The notes under the pieces are model-generated. The model was given only the letters and a program-made list of their open reading frames with translations, searched no databases and was not told where the DNA came from. A program made the position numbers and the translations under genes. From Chloroflexota bacterium (lineage in GTDB: Bacteria; Chloroflexota; UBA5177; JANWHV01): 6,805 nucleotides of DNA. Location of the stretch: positions 1-6,805 of the forward strand of contig JANWHV010000179.1 in assembly GCA_025450255.1 (NCBI GenBank). The letters run 5' to 3'. Below, in pieces: positions 1-5,147 of the stretch (position 1 is its first letter; the number at the start of each line of letters is the position of its first letter).

Positions 1-461
1 ACATGCTCGTGGTGATGATGCGGCAGGTGGGCGGCGAGGTGGGTCAGGTTCCAGGTAAGACGTGAGTTGACCACATAATTCCAGATCGTGCCCGCGCCTA
101 TGGCGATCAGGTTCGCCAGCAAATAGTGCACGCCGAAACCGAGGGTCAATGCAGCCAGGACGCCGAGTGAAATCAACGCGCCGCCGCAGGCGATAGCGTT
201 GTAGTGAGCCATGCGATTCAGCCACCCTTTGCCGGGCAGGGCGTCGTGAAAGGTCCAGCGATCGTTCATGGCGAAATTGCTCAAGATGGCAATCTCGGTG
301 GCGACTACCGCCGCCAGCATGTGATTCCAGCCGCCAAAATGCACCAGAAGGTACAGGATACCGGTGTTCACCACGGCGCCGAAACCACCGACCACGCCGA
401 AACGCGTGAAACGGCCTGCGTGCGCGAGAAGGGCAGCCGGGCGGACGCGTGATTGGATCAT
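1..461 (-). CDS. GtrA-family membrane protein, C-terminus outside the window
   Basis: The minus strand is open from an ATG at 461 to the left edge, giving 153 residues without a stop. It has four hydrophobic segments at about residues 19-40, 48-66, 88-108 and 112-132. The family signatures are FGVVGGFGAVVNTGILYLL at the first helix, SNFAMNDRWTF (61-71) after the second and IWNYVVNSRLTW (126-137) after the fourth. GtrA-like proteins are small four-helix membrane proteins thought to help move polyprenyl-linked sugars across the membrane for surface glycan or O-antigen modification; here the substrate is unknown. There is no clear ribosome binding site before the ATG. Instead the start overlaps, as ATGA, the stop of a short upstream ORF, suggesting translational coupling. 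The end visible here is histidine-rich (residues 141-153). No glycosyltransferase lies upstream on this strand; one could lie beyond the edge. The family call is firm. Confidence 0.9.
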   Translation of the reverse strand, partial: MIQSRVRPAALLAHAGRFTRFGVVGGFGAVVNTGILYLLVHFGGWNHMLAAVVATEIAILSNFAMNDRWTFHDALPGKGWLNRMAHYNAIACGGALISLGVLAALTLGFGVHYLLANLIAIGAGTIWNYVVNSRLTWNLTHLAAHLPHHHHEH

Positions 462-568
462 CCGCGAAGCGATCCGCGCGGTCCGCTTAGCTGGATTCCG
501 TCGCCAGCCTCGCGGTCATAACGCGGCACGATCTCGCTTCTGGACATGCTATACGCGGCGAATCCCAC
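458..568 (-). CDS. Possible 36-residue leader ORF coupled to gtrA-like gene
   Basis: A GTG at 568 is preceded by a good ribosome binding site, AGAAGGAG, about five bases upstream on the minus strand. The frame runs 36 codons to TGA at 460-458. The stop overlaps the ATG of the GtrA-like gene by two bases (ATGA), the usual form of translational coupling. The product (VGFAAYSMSRSEIV at its start) is unlike any family I recognise, has no membrane segment and is rich in charged residues and glycine. An in-frame ATG at 547 is a second possible start but lacks the site. It is too short to judge coding bias by eye. It could be a leader peptide, a real small protein, or a chance ORF. Confidence 0.35.
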   Translation of the reverse strand: MGFAAYSMSRSEIVPRYDREAGDGIQLSGPRGSLRG

Positions 569-790
569 TGCGGCTCCTTCTATACACACACCATCACGAT
601 GGCCTCACCCCGAGTCGCGCTACCTCCGCACCGGATCGCGAATAGAGCGTCCACGCCCCGGCAGCGGGGCGGCGAGGGTCGAACACCGCATCGTCGCGGG
701 AAGGATGCGCGCCAGTTGCGCCCACCCGTGCGAGATTGATGGTAACGGGTACGAGTGTAAGGTGCAAAAAGAACCCAAGTGCGGTTGTTC
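569..790. other. Intergenic region between the dehydrogenase and gtrA-like genes
   Basis: No convincing gene lies here; the ORFs on both strands are short, arginine- and proline-rich and overlap each other. The visible elements are the weak terminator at 766-790 and a perfect 7-base-pair GC hairpin with a four-base loop at 654-671 (CGCCCCG GCAG CGGGGCG). The latter has no T-run on either side, so it is not a standard intrinsic terminator. The stretch CTATACACACACC near 580-592 reads as GTGTGTGTATAG on the minus strand. It lies just before the ribosome binding site of the small ORF and is too close to it to be an obvious promoter for it. Confidence 0.5.
766..790 (-). terminator. Weak putative intrinsic terminator after the acyl-CoA dehydrogenase gene
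   Basis: Directly after the TAA stop (793-791), the minus strand reads GAACAACC, GCACTT, GGGTTC, then TTTTT. GAAC pairs with GTTC and CC with GG if two A residues bulge, giving a short imperfect stem followed at once by five T residues. A T5 run is uncommon in DNA this GC-rich, and its position at the gene end fits a terminator. The stem is weak, so termination may be partial. Confidence 0.35.
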
Positions 791-1993
791 TTAGCTCTCA
801 CCCTCGTACGCGGGGAGTCCACGGCGCAGTGGCTTATCCTGGCGGTAGCCCAACGCGTATTCGGCCTGCATCACCGTCTGGATCTGGCTGGTGCCCTCGT
901 AAATCTGCGCGCCCTTGGCGTTGCGCAGGAAACGCGCCACCGGGTACTCGTCGGAGTAGCCGTACGCGCCGTGGATCTGCACGGCGTCCGCGGCCGCCTC
1001 GAAGCTGGCGTCGGTGGCGAACCACTTGCCAAGCGCCGTCTCGCGCGTGCAGCGCAGGCCCTGGTTCTTCATCCACGCGGCGCGCAGGTTCAGCAGTCGG
1101 GCGGCATCATAGTTTGACGCCATCCTGGCGATCATCTGCTGCACCAACTGGTGCTTCCCGATCGGCTCGCCGAACGCCTTCCGCTCGTTTGCGTACTTTA
1201 CGCTGGCGTCGAGGCTGGCGCGGATCAACCCTACCGCGCCGGCGCCGACGGTCAGCCGGCCATTATCAAGGCAACTCATGGCGATCTTGAAGCCCTCGCC
1301 CTCCTCGCCGAGCAGATTGGCCTTCGGCACGCGCACGTCGTGCATGGCAAAGCCGCCGGTATTGCCGGCGCGGATACCAGCCTTATTGTGCAAGGTGTAG
1401 CTCTTGAAGCCGCTGCCCGCCTCGTGCCGATCCACGATGAAGGCGGAGATGCCACGATGCTTCTTCTCTTTATCGGTATAGGCGAATACCAGGAAAGTAT
1501 CGGCCACATCGGCCGCCGAGACCCATATCTTTTCGCCGTTGAGAATGTAAGTGTCGCCGCCGCGCCGCGCCGTGGCGTTCATGCCCGCCACATCAGAGCC
1601 CGCCTCGGGCCCGGTGAGGCCGAAGGCGCCAAAGCGCTCGCCTTTCGCCAGCGGCGTGAGATACTGCCGGCGCTGCTCTTCTGTCCCCCACTGATAGATG
1701 CCGCCACTGCACAGACCGACATGGACCGAGATGATTACGCGGAGCGAGGTGTCCACATACTCCAGTTCCTCGCTGACCAGGGCCAGACTGACATAGTCCA
1801 TGCCCGCCCCGCCGTAGCGCTCGGGCCAGCAGACGCCGGTGATGCCCATTTTGGCCAGCTTGGGGAAGGTGTCGGGGTCGTAACGCTGGACGATATCGTT
1901 TTCCTGGATTACGGGCGCTAGCTCGCGCGCCGCGAAGTCGCGCGTGGTCCGCACCAGACTCTTTTGCTCGTCGGACAAGTCGAAGTTCAGCAT
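791..1993 (-). CDS. Acyl-CoA dehydrogenase (FAD-dependent)
   Basis: A complete 400-residue protein of normal length for the acyl-CoA dehydrogenase family. These enzymes introduce the alpha-beta double bond into an acyl-CoA thioester using FAD and pass electrons to electron-transfer flavoprotein; they act in the cytoplasm in fatty-acid or branched amino-acid breakdown. The N-terminal helical domain covers about 1-118. The beta domain has LTGPEAGSD (126-134) and LNGEKIWVS (151-159). The C-terminal helical domain has RKAFGEPIGKHQ (271-282), QIHGAYGYSDEYPVARFLR (339-357) and YEGTSQIQ (365-372), where Glu366 aligns with the catalytic base of the short/medium-chain type. This placement argues against the isovaleryl and long-chain types, whose base sits elsewhere. 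The chain length of the substrate cannot be told. The start at 1993 gives the standard N-terminus; GGAG lies about 10 bases upstream. The gene stands alone, with no flavoprotein, thiolase or hydratase neighbours. Confidence 0.95.
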   Translation of the reverse strand: MLNFDLSDEQKSLVRTTRDFAARELAPVIQENDIVQRYDPDTFPKLAKMGITGVCWPERYGGAGMDYVSLALVSEELEYVDTSLRVIISVHVGLCSGGIYQWGTEEQRRQYLTPLAKGERFGAFGLTGPEAGSDVAGMNATARRGGDTYILNGEKIWVSAADVADTFLVFAYTDKEKKHRGISAFIVDRHEAGSGFKSYTLHNKAGIRAGNTGGFAMHDVRVPKANLLGEEGEGFKIAMSCLDNGRLTVGAGAVGLIRASLDASVKYANERKAFGEPIGKHQLVQQMIARMASNYDAARLLNLRAAWMKNQGLRCTRETALGKWFATDASFEAAADAVQIHGAYGYSDEYPVARFLRNAKGAQIYEGTSQIQTVMQAEYALGYRQDKPLRRGLPAYEGES

Positions 1994-2041
1994 CCCGGAG
2001 CGGCTCCAATTCTACGCGTGAACGCGCCTAAACGCCATCGT

Positions 2042-2071
2042 TTTATACGCCGCTCAAGTATACCGCGCCAA
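2042..2071 (-). promoter_or_regulatory. Candidate sigma70-type promoter for the acyl-CoA dehydrogenase gene
   Basis: On the minus strand, TTGGCG (2071-2066; four of six match TTGACA) is followed after 18 bases by TATAAA (2047-2042; five of six match TATAAT). Transcription would begin near 2034, leaving an untranslated leader of about 40 bases before the ATG at 1993. The stretch is AT-richer than its surroundings. No operator-like palindrome is obvious next to it. Confidence 0.35.
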
Positions 2072-2204
2072 CTCGACCGCCACCGATCGCAGCCGCGCCT
2101 GCCGGCTTCTGCTATGCTTGACCGCGGCCAGCCGCGTCATGGCTCGACACCGCCCGACAACCGCGTCGCATCGGATGCCACGCCTATAATCCTGGAGGGC
2201 ACGC

Positions 2205-2321
2205 ATGACCGAGCCATCCGTATCACGCCAGGCCAAGGATATTCTGCGTGGGGCTGGCGTATCATTATCTGGACGAGGATGCGGCGGCGACGCTGCTGGA
2301 GGGTCTGAAGATAGTCAATAA
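2205..2321 (+). pseudogene. Out-of-frame N-terminal segment of the Rpn-like small gene
   Basis: An ATG at 2205 has the strongest ribosome binding site in this area (TGGAGGG at 2193-2199, five bases upstream), with TATAAT at 2185-2190 just before that. Its frame reads MTEPSVSRQAKDILRG and then turns into low-complexity Gly/Ser/Ala sequence before TAA at 2319-2321. Dropping one G from the GGGG run at 2250-2253 would join residue 16 directly to the LAYHYLDED segment of the next ORF, giving one 107-residue protein. I therefore read it as the true start of that gene, separated by a one-base frame break. A sequencing or assembly error, a real mutation, or a short upstream ORF are all possible. The TATAAT sits too close to the ribosome binding site to act with it as a normal promoter. 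Confidence 0.45.
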
Positions 2322-2529
2322 GCTCGAGGAAATGATCGCGGTTGGCATCGAGCAGGGCCGCCACGAGGGCATCGAGCAGGGTCGGCGCGAGGCCGTGCGC
2401 ACGGTGGTGCGCGTGCGGTTCGGCGCCGTTCCCGCGTCCCTGGAGCAACGCATAGCGAACGCGGGCGACGCGGCGCTTGACGAGCTGCTGGCACGCGCGG
2501 CGAAGACCGCGACGATCGAATCGATCTAG
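2248..2529 (+). CDS. Rpn/DUF4351-like C-terminal fragment or small helical protein
   Basis: A 93-residue ORF begins with GTG at 2248, which has AAGGA eight bases upstream. The product is hydrophilic and helical. It has an acidic start (LDEDAAATLLEGLKIVNKL), a tandem octapeptide GIEQGRHE/GIEQGRRE (33-48), then a helical end with RFGAVPASLEQRI. An EGIEQGR-type repeat followed by a 'RFG.vp..l...I' helix is typical of the C-terminal tail of Rpn/YhgA-like PD-(D/E)XK nucleases (also called putative transposases) and of DUF4351 proteins. The nuclease domain, normally over 150 residues, is absent, so no nuclease activity is expected. It is either a decayed remnant or a free-standing small protein whose first 16 codons are out of frame at 2205. 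The assignment to this family comes from sequence style, not from a conserved catalytic residue. Confidence 0.6.
   Translation: MGLAYHYLDEDAAATLLEGLKIVNKLEEMIAVGIEQGRHEGIEQGRREAVRTVVRVRFGAVPASLEQRIANAGDAALDELLARAAKTATIESI
2344..2391 (+). repeat. Two tandem 24-base repeats encoding GIEQGR[HR]E
   Basis: Units 2344-2367 and 2368-2391 both begin GGCATCGAGCAGGG and are identical at 21 of 24 positions. Each encodes eight residues in the frame of the 2248 ORF, so a gain or loss of units by slippage would keep the frame. Such in-frame EQG repeats vary in number among Rpn-like proteins. Confidence 0.8.
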
Positions 2530-2817
2530 CCGCCGTCGCACCCGCCTGGGCATGCCGCGTTGGCTGTCCTCTTACGTCCCAACCGACTTTCATTGGCCTG
2601 TCCCTTCTCTGTCGCGCCGTGACTTCCAGCCTCCGACTTTCGCCATCGGGAATAACCCGATCGCCGATTGGCGATCTTCGCGGCGGCTCGACTTCGTGAG
2701 TTTCACATCATGCGCCACTCCCGCCGCTCGCATACACTACGATCTGTCTGGAATCGGCGCCATCGTGTGACGCCGGATCCTTGTTGGTCATGTCGCCACG
2801 CACAAGGACAATGCTAC
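2530..2817. other. Intergenic region upstream of the propeller gene
   Basis: These 288 bases hold no convincing gene. The overlapping ORF from 2477 and the upstream extension of the propeller ORF to 2668 both encode Arg/Ser/His-rich sequence with no domain. The region is pyrimidine-rich in its first half. Visible structure is limited to the overlapping hairpins at 2645-2676. No -35/-10 pair with normal spacing was found for the downstream gene. Confidence 0.5.
2645..2676 (+). promoter_or_regulatory. Two overlapping, mutually exclusive hairpins
   Basis: ATCGGG-AATAA-CCCGAT (2645-2661) and GATCGCC-GATT-GGCGATC (2659-2676) are both perfect inverted repeats with stems of six and seven pairs and loops of five and four bases. 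They share bases 2659-2661, so an RNA can form only one fully at a time. No T-run follows, so this is not a simple terminator. Its place 142 bases before the propeller gene would suit a leader element or a protein-binding palindrome. Stems of this length also arise by chance. Confidence 0.25.
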
Positions 2818-4449
2818 ATGCCGCGTGACATGTCTCCAGCCCGCGCCATCATCGCACTCTTCTGTATCGCTTCCGCCTGTCTCGTTTCGCCGGCACATGG
2901 GGCGCGCGCCGCCACCACGAACGCGGCGCGCGTGCTGCTGCTCGGCACCGGCAACTCCGGCGTCTACCGCAGCGACGACGGCGGCGCTACCTGGCAGCCA
3001 GCCGGCGCCGGCCTGCCCGCGGGCGGCGCGTGGCAGGTGCTCGGCGATCCCACCCATGTGAACGTGGCATACGTCACCACCGGCACCGTCTTCCAAACCG
3101 GCGACGCGGGCCTGCACTGGAGGCCCGTCACCGGACTCCCATCTAGCGGCCCCGGCATAACCGCACTGACTCTCCGCGGTACGCTGCTGCTGGCGGCCGG
3201 CACCTCGGCGATTGTAGCCGCTAACGGCCGCGGCTCCGGGTTGTCGCAACTGCCCGCGATGCCTGGCGGCGCCCCGCGCCAGATCGCCGCCGCCGGGGAG
3301 CGCCTGGTATACGCGGTCGGCACTGATGGCGTCCTCTACCTGCACGGCGATCTCACCTGGCTGCGCGGCGCTTCCTGGCAGCCGTTGCATGGTGGGTTGC
3401 CCAACGGATCGATCAGCGCCTTCACCTTTGTGCCCGACACGGCGCGGCCAGAAACGATGTGCCCGGTTCTGGAAGGCTGCGTGGTGCTCTACGCCGGCGT
3501 GACCGGGCACGGCCTCTGGCAAAGCCTGGACAGCGGGCGGACATGGAGCCAGGAGATGGCGGAACGCGATTCCCTCCCCACGAACGGCACCATACGCGCC
3601 TTGCTCGCCACCGATCTACGCACCACCTATGCGGCGGTGCAGGGGCTTGGCCTGTATCGCTCCCGTCAGTCAGGGCAATTCTGGAAGCCGGCTCGGAACG
3701 GACCGCCGATTACGTTTACGGCACTGGCCCAGTCCGGCGCCTCGATCGTCGCCGCGTCGCTTGGGCGCGGCGTACACGTATTCGACGCAAGCCAGACAAG
3801 CTTTGTCTGGCGACGACAGGCGGTGGGCATACCGGCGGGCGTGACAGGCATCAGCCTCACCGGCGTCGCCACCCCCGCCGCTCCCGTCGCGCGCCTCGCC
3901 CAACTTCCAGGCCCGTGCACGACCGTGGCCCGCGTAAAGCTGTGCGGACCGTTCCGCGCCTTCTACGCGGCGAACCGGCCCCCGTTACTCCTGTTCGGCA
4001 ATCCGATCACCCCGGCCGAATATGACACGACCGATCCCCATCTGATCGTGCAGTACTTCGACCGCGCGCGCTTCGAGTACCGGCCAGGCGTGCCGGCCAC
4101 GGTGCGACTCACCCCGCTGGGCCGGCTGCTGACCGCGACCCGGCGCTTCGCGAAGGCGCGGCCGGCGTCCGGCGCGACATACTTCCCGCGCACGGGCTTC
4201 AGCATTGGCGGCGCCTTCTTGACGTTCTGGAAAAAGCACGGCGGCGCCCAAACTCTGGGCTACCCTATCTCCCCGGTGTTGCATGAACCGAACGGCGACG
4301 GCACAAATCGCGCCTATACCTTGCAATACTTTGAAAACGCCCGCATGGAGGTCCATCCCGAGCAATCCAACACTCCCTTCGCTATCGAGCTTGGCCTGCT
4401 GGGCAGACAGTATCTCTGCCTGCACGCGGGCATTTCTTGCCGGATTTGA
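2818..4449 (+). CDS. Exported Asp-box beta-propeller protein with two C-terminal GYPI/QYF modules
   Basis: The ATG at 2818 has AAGGA nine bases upstream and opens directly into a signal peptide: basic start, hydrophobic IIALFCIASACLVS (11-24), likely cut after AHGA (26-29). An earlier in-frame ATG at 2668 would add 50 implausible residues. The 543-residue protein has Asp-box/BNR-like blades with YRSDDGGATW (50-59), FQTGDAGLHW (92-101), WQSLDSGRTW (234-243) and YRSRQSGQFW (280-289), as in sialidase-type or Ycf48-like propellers. The catalytic residues of sialidases are not evident. Two related modules follow at about 378-440 and 461-534, the second with FWKKHGG, LGYPIS and LQYFENARMEVHPE. These are known to me from exported Chloroflexota proteins of unknown role. 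Close cysteine pairs (215/221, 367/376, 534/541) suggest disulfides outside the cell. C21 could instead be a lipobox cysteine, but Ala at -3 is a poor fit. Function is unknown; binding of a surface polymer or protein is plausible. Confidence 0.85.
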   Translation: MPRDMSPARAIIALFCIASACLVSPAHGARAATTNAARVLLLGTGNSGVYRSDDGGATWQPAGAGLPAGGAWQVLGDPTHVNVAYVTTGTVFQTGDAGLHWRPVTGLPSSGPGITALTLRGTLLLAAGTSAIVAANGRGSGLSQLPAMPGGAPRQIAAAGERLVYAVGTDGVLYLHGDLTWLRGASWQPLHGGLPNGSISAFTFVPDTARPETMCPVLEGCVVLYAGVTGHGLWQSLDSGRTWSQEMAERDSLPTNGTIRALLATDLRTTYAAVQGLGLYRSRQSGQFWKPARNGPPITFTALAQSGASIVAASLGRGVHVFDASQTSFVWRRQAVGIPAGVTGISLTGVATPAAPVARLAQLPGPCTTVARVKLCGPFRAFYAANRPPLLLFGNPITPAEYDTTDPHLIVQYFDRARFEYRPGVPATVRLTPLGRLLTATRRFAKARPASGATYFPRTGFSIGGAFLTFWKKHGGAQTLGYPISPVLHEPNGDGTNRAYTLQYFENARMEVHPEQSNTPFAIELGLLGRQYLCLHAGISCRI

Positions 4450-4478
4450 GGCGCGGACAGAAGCCGGCCTGGCAACGG

Positions 4479-4507
4479 TTGACAGGCCCAGGGCGGGCCA
4501 GGGTGGA
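4479..4507 (+). promoter_or_regulatory. TTGACA hexamer and tandem 10-base repeat before the response regulator gene
   Basis: The 74-base gap before the response regulator gene contains a perfect -35 hexamer TTGACA (4479-4484), but nothing like a -10 box at 16-18 bases. Just after it are two adjacent 10-base units, CCAGGGCGGG (4488-4497) and CCAGGGTGGA (4498-4507), alike at eight of ten positions. A one-turn direct repeat beside a -35 hexamer is a plausible site for an activator, possibly the regulator itself. No binding data can be read from sequence alone. Confidence 0.3.
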
Positions 4508-4523
4508 AAGGCGTTGTGCGACC

Positions 4524-5147
4524 ATGATTACCGTGCTGTTGGTTGACGACCATCCAATCGTGCGCGATGGACTGCGCCGCGTTCTCGAAGGGCAGCCCGA
4601 CATGCGGGTGATCGGCGAAGCGGGTGACGGCGAACAGGCCATCGAGCAGGTGCGACTGCACGCCCCACACGTCGTGGTCATGGACGTTCAGATGCCAAAG
4701 CTGGACGGCATCCGCGCCACGCGCCAGATCCACAAGCACTTCTCCGATGTACGAATTCTGATCCTCTCCGGATATGACAACGACCGCTATGTATTTGGCC
4801 TGCTGGAGGCCGGAGCTACCGGCTACGTGCTCAAAGAAGCGGCGGATGACGAAGTTCTGGCGGCGGTGCGGGCCGCGGCGAAGGGGGAGCCCTTCCTCAC
4901 GCCGCGGCTTAGAGGGCGAGCCAATCCCGTGGAGCAGCCGCTCGACGCGCTGACCGCCCGTGAAACGGAGGTGCTGTGCTTGATGGCCGAGGGGCTGGAT
5001 AACATGGAGATCGCGACACGCCTGGTGGTGGGCAAGGTGACGGTGCAGAATCACACCAGCGCCATCTACAGCAAGCTGGGTGTCAGTACCCGCGCCAGGG
5101 CCATCCTGTATGCCATCCAGCGAGGGCTGGTGGAGCCCGGCGCTTGA
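4524..5147 (+). CDS. NarL/FixJ-family response regulator (REC-LuxR HTH)
   Basis: A 207-residue DNA-binding response regulator of normal length. The receiver domain (1-120) has the acidic pair D8-D9, the phosphate-accepting D54 in VVMDVQMP, S82 in the Thr/Ser switch position and the invariant K104 in GYVLKEA. The LuxR-type helix-turn-helix spans about 143-202 and carries LTARETEVL, EIATRL, VTVQNHTSAIYSKLGV. The recognition helix has Gln in 'TVQNH' where Lys is common. Phosphorylation by the partner kinase should promote dimer formation and transcription control. I chose the ATG at 4524 because MITVLLVDDHP is the exact receiver start. An in-frame ATG at 4437 would add 29 unlikely residues and overlap the propeller gene. 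A GGAAAGG element lies 12 bases upstream. The stop shares its last base with the ATG of the sensor gene (TGATG), so the two are co-translated. Confidence 0.96.
   Translation: MITVLLVDDHPIVRDGLRRVLEGQPDMRVIGEAGDGEQAIEQVRLHAPHVVVMDVQMPKLDGIRATRQIHKHFSDVRILILSGYDNDRYVFGLLEAGATGYVLKEAADDEVLAAVRAAAKGEPFLTPRLRGRANPVEQPLDALTARETEVLCLMAEGLDNMEIATRLVVGKVTVQNHTSAIYSKLGVSTRARAILYAIQRGLVEPGA

Noticed and set aside
204..452. 82-residue plus-strand ORF opposite the GtrA-like gene
   Set aside because: Antisense to clear GtrA motifs; no family resemblance.
736..1290. 184-residue plus-strand ORF crossing the dehydrogenase 3' end
   Set aside because: Arg/Ser/Pro-rich shadow of the dehydrogenase gene with no domain.
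1151..1921. 256-residue plus-strand ORF opposite the acyl-CoA dehydrogenase
   Set aside because: It is fully antisense to a clear family member; the length follows from GC-rich codon bias and the product has no domain signature.
2583..2641. CCGACTTTC occurring twice, 50 bases apart
   Set aside because: A nine-base match in a short pyrimidine-rich stretch is unremarkable, and there is no third copy or spacer pattern.
2668..2817. Upstream extension of the propeller ORF to an ATG at 2668
   Set aside because: It would place 50 Arg/His-rich residues before a good signal peptide; the ATG at 2818 has a ribosome binding site.
2788..3522. 244-residue minus-strand ORF opposite the propeller gene
   Set aside because: Antisense to the propeller coding region; Gly/Ala/Arg-rich composition and no domain.
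4314..5054. 246-residue minus-strand ORF opposite the propeller end and the response regulator
   Set aside because: Antisense to conserved receiver and HTH motifs; His/Gln-rich product typical of a shadow frame.
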